6,140 nucleotides of DNA from Gammaproteobacteria bacterium. Lineage in GTDB: Bacteria > Pseudomonadota > Gammaproteobacteria > DRJJ01. How positions within the stretch are numbered: position 1 is the first letter of the stretch; every line of letters begins with the position of its first letter. This document shows, piece by piece, positions 1-5,592 of this stretch. The stretch is taken from the NCBI GenBank assembly GCA_011052255.1, contig DRJJ01000067.1, forward strand, positions 1-6,140, written 5' to 3'. The notes beneath the pieces were generated by a model. That model was not told the DNA's origin, made no database searches, and worked only from the letters and a program-made list of their open reading frames with translations. The position numbers were made by a program, and so were the translations under genes.

Positions 1-1176
1 CTGTCTGCGCAGGCAGGTGTCTGGCAAGATCATTGTCAGACAGTTTGCGACCATCTGGCTGTTCCACTACAAATTATCCAGGTCAATGCGCAGCCCGTAC
101 CCGGACAGAGCCCGGAAGAAACTGCCCGCGTCGCGCGTTACCGAGCGCTGGCCAGCGTTATGCAGGATGGAGCCTGTTTGTTAACGGCTCATCACCGTCG
201 TGATCAGGCTGAGACACTGATGTTGCAGCTGTTACGTGGGGGTGGGGTGCAGGGAACCGCCGCCATGCCACCAGTGAGTGGGTTTGCCGAGGACGAACAT
301 GTGAATTGCATGCATCTGAGGCCTTTGCTGGACTGCGGACATGAACAGTTGCAAGACTATGCCACCGCGCACCAGCTTGACTGGATTGAAGATGACAGCA
401 ATACCAACACCCGTTACGATCGAAATTATCTGCGCCATCAAATCATGCCTGAACTGCGCCAGCGCTGGCCTGCAGTGGATGCGACGCTGGCACGGGTAGC
501 CCGACGCCATGCAGAAACCGCAGGGCTGCTGAATGATCTGGCCGCAACCGACCTGGCCAGTGTACAGGCTGGGTCTGTTGATTGCCTGGATCGCGCGGCA
601 CTGAGTACCTTGCCCGATGCCCGGCAGCGTAACCTGATTCGATACTGGCTGGTAGAGCAACGACTGACTGTGCCTGGACACGCGCGGCTGGATGAAGTGC
701 TGCGACAGATCCATCAGGCAGGTGCAGACACCATGCCCTGTATCAGCTGGTCGGGAGGAGAGATTCGACGCTACCGGGATGGCGTCTATGCGATGGCTCC
801 GCAGTCCAGTCTTGCTGGCTGGCAAGCCGAGCAATGGCCAGACCAGGATCGTGTCCTGTGTCCCGGTCAGCAAGGATACATAGAACGTCACAGCGGACAG
901 AACAATGGTATCCGCGCCAGCATCTGGCAGCATGCCGACATTAGCGTACGTTACCGTAGCGGTGGCGAATCCTTTCGTCCAGCAGGTCATGCACATCATC
1001 GTTCACTGAAAAACCTGTTTCAGGAATGGGGCGTACCCCCCTGGCAGCGCAGCCGTATCCCGCTGTTGTACGTCGATGAAGAACTGGCAGCAGTGATAGG
1101 CTACAGTATCGGTGCCAGCTACGTAGCGGGTGCAGATGAGCCAGGTTATGTCTTGCAATGGCAGTATTCTGATTGA
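1..1176 (+). CDS. tilS: tRNA(Ile)-lysidine synthetase TilS, 5'-truncated by window edge
   Basis: TilS attaches lysine to C34 of the CAU-anticodon tRNA-Ile in the cytoplasm, using ATP, so that the tRNA reads AUA as isoleucine. The reading frame is open from base 1, giving 391 visible codons; the N-terminal SGGxDS P-loop lies upstream of the window. Visible landmarks are the TAHHRRDQAET segment (visible residues 62-72), followed by LLRGGGVQGTAAM, then WIEDDSN...RNYLRH, which matches the conserved WxEDxSN...RNxLR block. The C-terminal tRNA-binding domain is seen in RYRSGGESFRPAGHAHHRSL and GVPPWQRSRIPLLY. The internal ATG at 160 is not the start, because conserved sequence (AxxARYRAL) precedes it in frame. 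One oddity: the usual HxxDDQxET motif reads H-H-R-R-D-Q, so the first aspartate is arginine. It is followed after 61 bases by pyrG, the usual gammaproteobacterial neighbour. Identification is firm. Confidence 0.95.
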   Translation: MSAQAGVWQDHCQTVCDHLAVPLQIIQVNAQPVPGQSPEETARVARYRALASVMQDGACLLTAHHRRDQAETLMLQLLRGGGVQGTAAMPPVSGFAEDEHVNCMHLRPLLDCGHEQLQDYATAHQLDWIEDDSNTNTRYDRNYLRHQIMPELRQRWPAVDATLARVARRHAETAGLLNDLAATDLASVQAGSVDCLDRAALSTLPDARQRNLIRYWLVEQRLTVPGHARLDEVLRQIHQAGADTMPCISWSGGEIRRYRDGVYAMAPQSSLAGWQAEQWPDQDRVLCPGQQGYIERHSGQNNGIRASIWQHADISVRYRSGGESFRPAGHAHHRSLKNLFQEWGVPPWQRSRIPLLYVDEELAAVIGYSIGASYVAGADEPGYVLQWQYSD

Positions 1177-1191
1177 GAAACAGGCCCGATT

Positions 1192-1230
1192 CTGCTACCG
1201 TCTACAACCATATTCAAGTGGCGGTTGCAG
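1192..1230 (+). promoter_or_regulatory. Candidate stem-loop in the pyrG leader
   Basis: Bases 1192-1202 (CTGCTACCGTC) can pair with 1220-1230 (GGCGGTTGCAG). That is eleven positions with one T-T mismatch (1196/1226) and one G-U pair (1201/1221), around a 17-base loop. The stem ends seven bases before the pyrG ATG, where a Shine-Dalgarno would normally sit and where none is seen. There is no T-tract after it, so it is not an ordinary intrinsic terminator. A role in limiting or tuning pyrG translation is inference; chance pairing is possible. Confidence 0.4.
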
Positions 1231-1237
1231 ACAGAAA

Positions 1238-2887
1238 ATGACGCGTTTTATCTTTATAACAGGTGGTGTGGTGTCTTCTCTGGGCAAGGGCATTGCTGCC
1301 GCTTCTCTTGGGGCGATTCTTGAAGCGCGTGGCCTGAAGGTTACTATGATCAAGCTGGATCCGTATATCAACGTTGATCCGGGAACCATGAGCCCATTCC
1401 AGCACGGTGAAGTCTATGTCACCGACGACGGTGCCGAGACCGATCTGGATCTTGGTCATTACGAACGATTCATCCGCACCACTATGGGTAAAGACAACAA
1501 CTTTACCACCGGCCAGATTTACGAAAACGTGATACGCAAGGAACGCCGCGGTGAATACCTTGGCGCCACGGTGCAGGTTATCCCCCATGTTACTGATGAG
1601 ATCAAACGCAACATATTTATGGGTGCGGGTGATGCCGATGTAGCTATGATTGAAATTGGCGGCACAGTGGGTGACATCGAATCCTTGCCATTTTTGGAAG
1701 CCATACGCCAGATAGGCGTGGAGCTCGGCCATACGCGCGCATTGTTTATGCACCTTACCCTGTTGCCCTACATCCCGGCCGCCGGTGAGCTGAAGACCAA
1801 GCCGACCCAGCACTCGGTCAAGGAGCTGCGTTCAATTGGTATCCAGCCCGATATTCTGATATGCCGTTCAGATCGTCCGATACCTGAAGAGGAACGACGC
1901 AAGATAGCACTGTTTACCAACGTATCAGAAAAAGCAGTTATCTCGGCCGTTGATGTTGATAGTATCTACAAAATACCGTCCTGGCTGCATGAGCAAAAGC
2001 TGGATGAAATCGTGGTCGAAAAATTGCAACTTGATGTTCCACCGGCCGATTTGTCGGAATGGGAAGCCGTCGTTGAGGCCGTCATGAACCCTCATAGCGA
2101 AGTACGCGTCGCGATGGTTGGTAAATATGTTGAGCTGGCCGATGCCTATAAATCCATCAACGAGGCATTAACCCATGCCGGCCTCAAATCGCATTGCAAG
2201 GTCAATATTAACCATATCGATGCAGAGAAAATTGAACAGCAAGGCACAGATTGTCTGCATGGTATGGATGCCATACTGGTTCCGGGCGGATTTGGTGAAC
2301 GGGGTATAGAGGGCAAAATTCTTGCCGTTCAGTATGCGCGCGAGAACAAGGTACCTTATCTGGGTATTTGTCTCGGTATGCAGGTGGCGGTAGTCGAATA
2401 TGCACGCCACGTGGCCGGTTTAGCCGATGCGCACAGTACCGAGTTCAAATCCGATACAGAGCACCCTGTCATCGCATTGATTACTGAGTGGCTGGATGCG
2501 GCCGGTAATGTTGAAAAACGTGATGAAGACAGCGATATCGGCGGCACCATGCGACTCGGTGGCCAGGAATGCCGGCTCAAGGAAGGTACACTGGTACGCG
2601 AAGTGTATGGCAAGGATATTATCAGGGAGCGCCATCGTCACCGTTACGAATTCAATAACCGCTATCTGGAAATACTGGAAAAGGTCGGCATGGTATTCGT
2701 GGGTCGTTCGATTGATGACACCCTGGTTGAGGTCATCGAGCTGGCTGATCATCCCTGGTTTATAGGCTGCCAGTTCCACCCCGAATTCACCTCTACACCG
2801 CGCGATAGCCACCCGTTGTTCAGTGGTTACATCGAAGCGGCTATCAAGCATCATCAACAAACAGAAAACAAGGTTGCTGCTATATGA
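1238..2887 (+). CDS. pyrG: CTP synthase (glutamine-hydrolysing)
   Basis: PyrG makes CTP from UTP, ATP and glutamine, the last step of de novo pyrimidine nucleotide synthesis in the cytoplasm. The 549-residue product is close to the usual length (about 545). The N-terminal synthase domain opens with MTRFIFITGGVVSSLGKG (P-loop lysine K17) and continues with KLDPYINVDPGTMSPFQHGEV. The C-terminal class I glutamine amidotransferase domain (from about residue 290) has GGFGERG, the nucleophile Cys378 in LGICLGMQ, and His514 and Glu516 in QFHPEF, so the catalytic triad is complete. The start at 1238 is chosen because homologues begin at M-T-x-F/Y-I-F; in-frame sequence back to 1130 overlaps tilS and does not resemble the family. 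No clear Shine-Dalgarno precedes the ATG; a candidate hairpin lies just upstream. The TGA overlaps the kdsA ATG. CTP feeds CMP-Kdo formation and IspD, which fits the neighbours. Confidence 0.98.
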   Translation: MTRFIFITGGVVSSLGKGIAAASLGAILEARGLKVTMIKLDPYINVDPGTMSPFQHGEVYVTDDGAETDLDLGHYERFIRTTMGKDNNFTTGQIYENVIRKERRGEYLGATVQVIPHVTDEIKRNIFMGAGDADVAMIEIGGTVGDIESLPFLEAIRQIGVELGHTRALFMHLTLLPYIPAAGELKTKPTQHSVKELRSIGIQPDILICRSDRPIPEEERRKIALFTNVSEKAVISAVDVDSIYKIPSWLHEQKLDEIVVEKLQLDVPPADLSEWEAVVEAVMNPHSEVRVAMVGKYVELADAYKSINEALTHAGLKSHCKVNINHIDAEKIEQQGTDCLHGMDAILVPGGFGERGIEGKILAVQYARENKVPYLGICLGMQVAVVEYARHVAGLADAHSTEFKSDTEHPVIALITEWLDAAGNVEKRDEDSDIGGTMRLGGQECRLKEGTLVREVYGKDIIRERHRHRYEFNNRYLEILEKVGMVFVGRSIDDTLVEVIELADHPWFIGCQFHPEFTSTPRDSHPLFSGYIEAAIKHHQQTENKVAAI

Positions 2888-3717
2888 AGTTATGCGGTTT
2901 TGATGCCGGTTTGCAACACCGGCTGTTTCTGATTGCCGGCCCTTGTGTGATAGAAAGCGAGCAGCTGGCACTGGATACAGCCGGTCAGCTCAAGGAAATT
3001 ACCGCAGCACTGGGTATTCCGTTTATATACAAGTCCTCATTCGATAAAGCCAATCGCTCCTCGCATCAGAGTTTTCGCGGGCCGGGTATCGAGCAGGGTC
3101 TGAAGATTCTGGCCAATGTCAAAGACCAGATTGGTGTACCGGTACTGACCGATGTGCATGAAGATACCCCGCTGGGCGAGGTCGCATCGGTGGTGGATGT
3201 GCTGCAAACCCCGGCCTTCCTGTGTCGGCAGACCAATTTTATACAGAACGTCGCTAGTCAGGGCTTGCCGGTTAATATCAAAAAAGGCCAGTTCCTCGCA
3301 CCCTGGGATATGAAAAACGTTATCGACAAGGCGCGCGCAACCGGTAACGATTCAATTATGGCCTGCGAACGAGGTGTGTCGTTTGGCTATAACAATCTGG
3401 TATCGGACATGCGTTCTCTGGCTGTGATGCGTGAATGTGATTGTCCGGTGGTATATGACGGCACGCACTCTGTGCAATTGCCGGGTGGACAGGGAAATTG
3501 CTCGGGTGGTCAGCGTGAGCATATACCGGTACTGGCACGCGCAGCCGTCGCGGCCGGGGTGTCGGGTCTGTTTATGGAAACCCATCCCGATCCGGCCAAG
3601 GCACTCAGTGATGGTCCTAACGCCTGGCCGCTTGATCGTATGCAGGAACTGCTAAGCTTGCTGGTTGAAATCGATAATCAGGTCAAGCAGGCCGGGTTTA
3701 TTGAAAGCAGTCTTTGA
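2884..3717 (+). CDS. kdsA: 3-deoxy-D-manno-octulosonate 8-phosphate synthase, metal-dependent type
   Basis: KdsA condenses phosphoenolpyruvate with arabinose 5-phosphate to give Kdo 8-phosphate, the committed step to the Kdo of lipopolysaccharide inner core. The product is 277 residues (family about 260-285) and one DAHP-synthase-like TIM barrel: IAGPCVIES near the start, KSSFDKANRSS, TDVHE, PAFLCRQT, KKGQFLAPWDMKN, FGYNNLV, THSVQLPGG and FMETHPDP. Four residues match the metal ligands of the Aquifex enzyme (Cys11, His185, Glu222, Asp233), each shifted by ten: Cys21, His195, Glu232 and Asp243. The Escherichia coli enzyme has Asn in place of the Cys and needs no metal. The ATG is fixed by the ATGA overlap with the pyrG stop; a weak AAGG (2870-2873) lies 10 bases before it, so translational coupling to pyrG is likely. 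No convincing intrinsic terminator follows the gene. Function is firm; metal dependence is inferred from the residues. Confidence 0.97.
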   Translation: MKLCGFDAGLQHRLFLIAGPCVIESEQLALDTAGQLKEITAALGIPFIYKSSFDKANRSSHQSFRGPGIEQGLKILANVKDQIGVPVLTDVHEDTPLGEVASVVDVLQTPAFLCRQTNFIQNVASQGLPVNIKKGQFLAPWDMKNVIDKARATGNDSIMACERGVSFGYNNLVSDMRSLAVMRECDCPVVYDGTHSVQLPGGQGNCSGGQREHIPVLARAAVAAGVSGLFMETHPDPAKALSDGPNAWPLDRMQELLSLLVEIDNQVKQAGFIESSL

Positions 3718-3762
3718 TGGCTGATACTTCCTGCTGGTGGCCTGGTGTTTTTAAAATCAATA

Positions 3763-3768
3763 TATAAT
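3763..3768 (+). promoter_or_regulatory. Candidate -10 element TATAAT upstream of eno
   Basis: A perfect TATAAT lies in an AT-rich run just after kdsA. No good -35 hexamer is found 15-18 bases upstream (GCCTGG at 17-base spacing), and no extended TGn precedes it. It could start a long eno leader (about 210 bases) running through the REP-like palindrome. Consensus match to one box only; weak support. Confidence 0.3.
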
Positions 3769-3773
3769 GTAGT

Positions 3774-3860
3774 AACACCTTGTCGGGTTACGCTATCGCT
3801 AACCCGACCGACACTGCTGCCAACCCGGTCCCATAGGCAAATACAGTACAGCAACACCTT
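3774..3860 (+). repeat. 8-base direct repeat AACACCTT flanking the palindrome segment
   Basis: AACACCTT occurs at 3774-3781 and again at 3853-3860. Extended leftwards the copies read AGTAACACCTT and AGCAACACCTT (10 of 11 alike). They bracket 71 bases that contain the REP-like palindrome. This could be a target-site duplication left by a small inserted element, or coincidence; the bracketed segment has no terminal inverted repeats that I can see. Confidence 0.4.
3781..3813 (+). repeat. REP-like palindromic element
   Basis: GTCGGGTTA (3782-3790) and TAACCCGAC (3800-3808) are perfect inverted repeats of nine bases around the nine-base loop CGCTATCGC. An overlapping alternative pairs TGTCGG (3781-3786) with CCGACA (3808-3813). 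The reverse complement, GTCGGGTTAGCG followed by a short centre and GTAACCCGAC, looks like short palindromes scattered between genes in many beta- and gammaproteobacteria (from memory, not searched). No T-tract follows, so it is not a standard terminator, although as RNA it could protect the kdsA 3' end. Palindrome certain; family assignment inferred. Confidence 0.6.
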
Positions 3861-3886
3861 AATTGAATTCTGAACCTTTTTAAGTT

Positions 3887-3922
3887 AACGCGTGGTAAAA
3901 TAACGCCAGCTTTTTACGCGTT
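3887..3922 (+). promoter_or_regulatory. Imperfect hairpin in the eno upstream region
   Basis: AACGC (3887-3891) pairs with GCGTT (3918-3922), and GTAAAA (3895-3900) pairs with TTTTAC (3912-3917). This gives eleven base pairs interrupted by a three-base bulge (GTG, 3892-3894) and closed by an 11-base loop. Seen another way, AACGCGT and ACGCGTT (3916-3922) form a perfect 7-base inverted repeat. It overlaps the candidate extended -10 at 3893-3901, so it could be a protein-binding site at the promoter, or a leader structure if transcription starts further upstream. Function unknown. Confidence 0.4.
3893..3901 (+). promoter_or_regulatory. eno: Candidate extended -10 promoter element for eno
   Basis: TGGTAAAAT fits the extended -10 pattern TGnTAnAAT (TAAAAT matches TATAAT at five of six positions). 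The -35 region (about 3872-3879, GAACCTTT) is poor, as is common for extended -10 promoters. Transcription would begin near 3908, giving a leader of about 78 bases. This position suits a strongly expressed gene like eno better than the TATAAT at 3763, but neither is proven. Confidence 0.35.
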
Positions 3923-3954
3923 CTGCGTCGGTCGAAGTAAAGACATTAAGAACG

Positions 3955-3967
3955 ATATGTAACATAA
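3955..3967 (+). repeat. Short palindrome TATGTAACATA just before eno
   Basis: TATGT (3956-3960) and ACATA (3962-3966) are mirror arms around a single A, 20 bases before the eno ATG. It lies in an AT-rich stretch. It could be an operator half-site pair, or a chance product of base composition; no regulator is recognised. Confidence 0.25.
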
Positions 3968-3975
3968 TGATTAAA

Positions 3976-3982
3976 TGGAGAA
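3976..3982 (+). promoter_or_regulatory. eno: Shine-Dalgarno of eno
   Basis: TGGAGAA contains GGAG (3977-3980) five bases before the ATG at 3986. It is the clearest ribosome binding site in the window and confirms the eno start, in contrast to pyrG and ftsB, which have none that is obvious. Confidence 0.8.
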
Positions 3983-3985
3983 ATA

Positions 3986-5269
3986 ATGCCTAACATCAAG
4001 TCAATTCGAGGTCGGGAAATCATCGACTCCCGCGGTAACCCAACGGTTGAAGCAGACGTGCTGCTGGAAGATGGCAGTCTGGGGCGCGCAGTGGCGCCTT
4101 CCGGCGCATCAACAGGTGAGCGGGAAGCACTGGAGCTGCGCGATGGTGACAACAGTCGATATGGCGGCAAGGGTGTGCTCAAGGCTGTCGATAACATCAA
4201 CAGCATGATTACCGAAGCGCTGATCGGGCAAGATGCACAACAGCAAACCAATATCGACCAGGTCATGCTTGATCTGGATGGCACGGAGAACAAAAGCAAG
4301 CTTGGCGCCAATGCCATACTCGCGGTCTCACTGGCCAGCGCCCACGCGGTTGCACAATCACGCGGTGTTCCCCTGTATCGTTCACTGTTTGATCGCCAGC
4401 AGTATCAGCTGCCGGTACCGATGATGAACATCATTAACGGCGGTGCCCATGCTGATAACAGTGTCGACATGCAGGAATTTATGATCCTGCCGGTAGGCGC
4501 ACCGAATTTCCGTGAAGCCGTGCGCTACGGTGCTGAGGTTTTTCATGCGCTAAAAAAGGTGCTTAGTGATAAAGGCCTGGCTACCACCGTGGGTGATGAG
4601 GGGGGCTTTGCACCCAATCTGTCATCCAATGAAGAAGCCATCAGCGTGATTCTGACGGCGATTGAGAATGCCGGCTACAAACCGGGTGAAGACATCTACC
4701 TGGGGCTGGATGTGGCCAGTTCCGAGTTCTGCGAAGAGGGTATCTACCATCTGGCATCAGAAAACAAAAAATTCAGTGCAGCCGAGTTTAGCGAATATCT
4801 CGCAGTCTGGGTCGACAAATATCCTATTATTACCGTTGAAGATGGCATGGGTGAAAACGACTGGGACGGCTGGCGTATTCACACCGATCGGCTGGGCAAG
4901 ACTACGCAGCTGGTCGGTGATGATCTGTTCGTGACCAATACCAGCATACTGCAGCGTGGTATTGATGAGCATATTACTAACTCCATACTGATCAAGTTCA
5001 ATCAGATTGGCACACTGACTGAAACCCTGAACGCTATTGAAATGGCCAACAAGGCTGGTTACACCGCGGTTATCTCACATCGCTCCGGTGAAACAGAGGA
5101 TGTCACGATCGCTGATCTGGCGGTGGCCAGCAGTGCTACGCAGATAAAAACCGGTTCCCTGTCGCGCTCGGATCGTGTCGCTAAATACAACCAGTTGATA
5201 CGTATTGAAGAGCAACTGGGTGATGCGGCTGTATACGCTGGCCGCTCAGCCTTTAATATATCGTTCTAG
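3986..5269 (+). CDS. eno: Enolase (phosphopyruvate hydratase)
   Basis: Enolase interconverts 2-phosphoglycerate and phosphoenolpyruvate in glycolysis and gluconeogenesis; it is a cytosolic, magnesium-dependent dimer and in many bacteria a partner of RNase E. The 427-residue product is full length (Escherichia coli 432). The N-terminal domain begins MPNIKSIRGREIIDSRGNPTVE and has the mobile loop APSGASTGEREALELRDGD. The barrel shows His155 in GGAHADN, the proton donor Glu205 in GDEGGFAPN, metal ligands in VEDGM and GDDLFVTN, catalytic Lys337 in LIKFNQIG, the SHRSGETED loop and QIKTGSLSRSDR. All usual active-site residues are present. The start is set by the Shine-Dalgarno at 3976-3982. It has its own upstream regulatory region, and only 32 bases with no terminator separate it from ftsB. 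Its product PEP is a substrate of KdsA, the preceding gene. Confidence 0.98.
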   Translation: MPNIKSIRGREIIDSRGNPTVEADVLLEDGSLGRAVAPSGASTGEREALELRDGDNSRYGGKGVLKAVDNINSMITEALIGQDAQQQTNIDQVMLDLDGTENKSKLGANAILAVSLASAHAVAQSRGVPLYRSLFDRQQYQLPVPMMNIINGGAHADNSVDMQEFMILPVGAPNFREAVRYGAEVFHALKKVLSDKGLATTVGDEGGFAPNLSSNEEAISVILTAIENAGYKPGEDIYLGLDVASSEFCEEGIYHLASENKKFSAAEFSEYLAVWVDKYPIITVEDGMGENDWDGWRIHTDRLGKTTQLVGDDLFVTNTSILQRGIDEHITNSILIKFNQIGTLTETLNAIEMANKAGYTAVISHRSGETEDVTIADLAVASSATQIKTGSLSRSDRVAKYNQLIRIEEQLGDAAVYAGRSAFNISF

Positions 5270-5301
5270 TCCATTCACTGCATGATACGTTCAATACATG
5301 T

Positions 5302-5592
5302 ATGAAGTTATGGATAACCATATTACTGGTCTTGCTGGTGTCCCTGCAGGTCAAGCTTTGGGTCGGTGAGGGTGGCCTCGGCAATGTGCGACGGCTGGAA
5401 CAGGCAGTGGAAGCTCAAAAGCAGACCAACCAGCAACACACGGAACGTAATCAGGGGCTGGCAGGTGAAGTACAGGACCTCAAGCATGGCACCGATGCCA
5501 TAGCGGAGCGCGCCCGCAGCGAACTGGGCATGATCCGCGAAGGTGAAACCTTTTACCAGATCGTGGAACAGGAGCAGGCAGCCGATGAATAA
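5302..5592 (+). CDS. ftsB: Cell division protein FtsB
   Basis: FtsB is a small bitopic inner-membrane protein that with FtsL and FtsQ forms the FtsQLB complex, which activates septal peptidoglycan synthesis by FtsWI. The 96-residue product (Escherichia coli 103) has the expected plan: a short cytoplasmic start, one membrane segment at about residues 4-21 (WITILLVLLVSLQVKLWV), the GEGGLGNVRRL linker, a periplasmic coiled coil at about 28-66 with Asn43 and Asn50 in the heptads, and the conserved end AIAERARSELGMIREGETFY (66-85). No upstream in-frame ATG exists before the eno stop, so 5302 is the start; no Shine-Dalgarno is visible. Position directly after eno and overlapping ispD is the family's classical context. 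Probably co-transcribed from the eno promoter. Confidence 0.95.
   Translation: MKLWITILLVLLVSLQVKLWVGEGGLGNVRRLEQAVEAQKQTNQQHTERNQGLAGEVQDLKHGTDAIAERARSELGMIREGETFYQIVEQEQAADE

Noticed and set aside
232..999. Long open frames on the minus strand across tilS, pyrG, eno and ispD
   Set aside because: They lie opposite well-conserved genes, resemble no family I know, and have no ribosome binding sites; they are antisense shadows.
160..1176. tilS starting at the ATG at 160
   Set aside because: The frame is open to base 1 and the upstream residues (ETARVARYRALASV) match the conserved TilS segment, so the real start is outside the window.
1173..1201. Possible sigma-70 promoter for pyrG, TTGAGA with TACCGT at 17-base spacing
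   Set aside because: The -35 matches 5 of 6 but the -10 only 3 of 6, and it overlaps the tilS stop; too weak to list.
1130..1237. In-frame N-terminal extension of pyrG from the ATG at 1130
   Set aside because: It overlaps the end of tilS and does not resemble the family; CTP synthases begin at the MTRFIF-like sequence at 1238.
3718..3760. Intrinsic terminator after kdsA
   Set aside because: A T-run exists at about 3748-3752, but no stable GC-rich stem directly precedes it, and the REP-like hairpin has no T-tract.
3940..3968. AAGACA and CATAAT at 17-base spacing before eno
   Set aside because: Transcription would begin about ten bases before the ATG, at the edge of the Shine-Dalgarno, leaving almost no leader; a chance match in AT-rich DNA is more likely.
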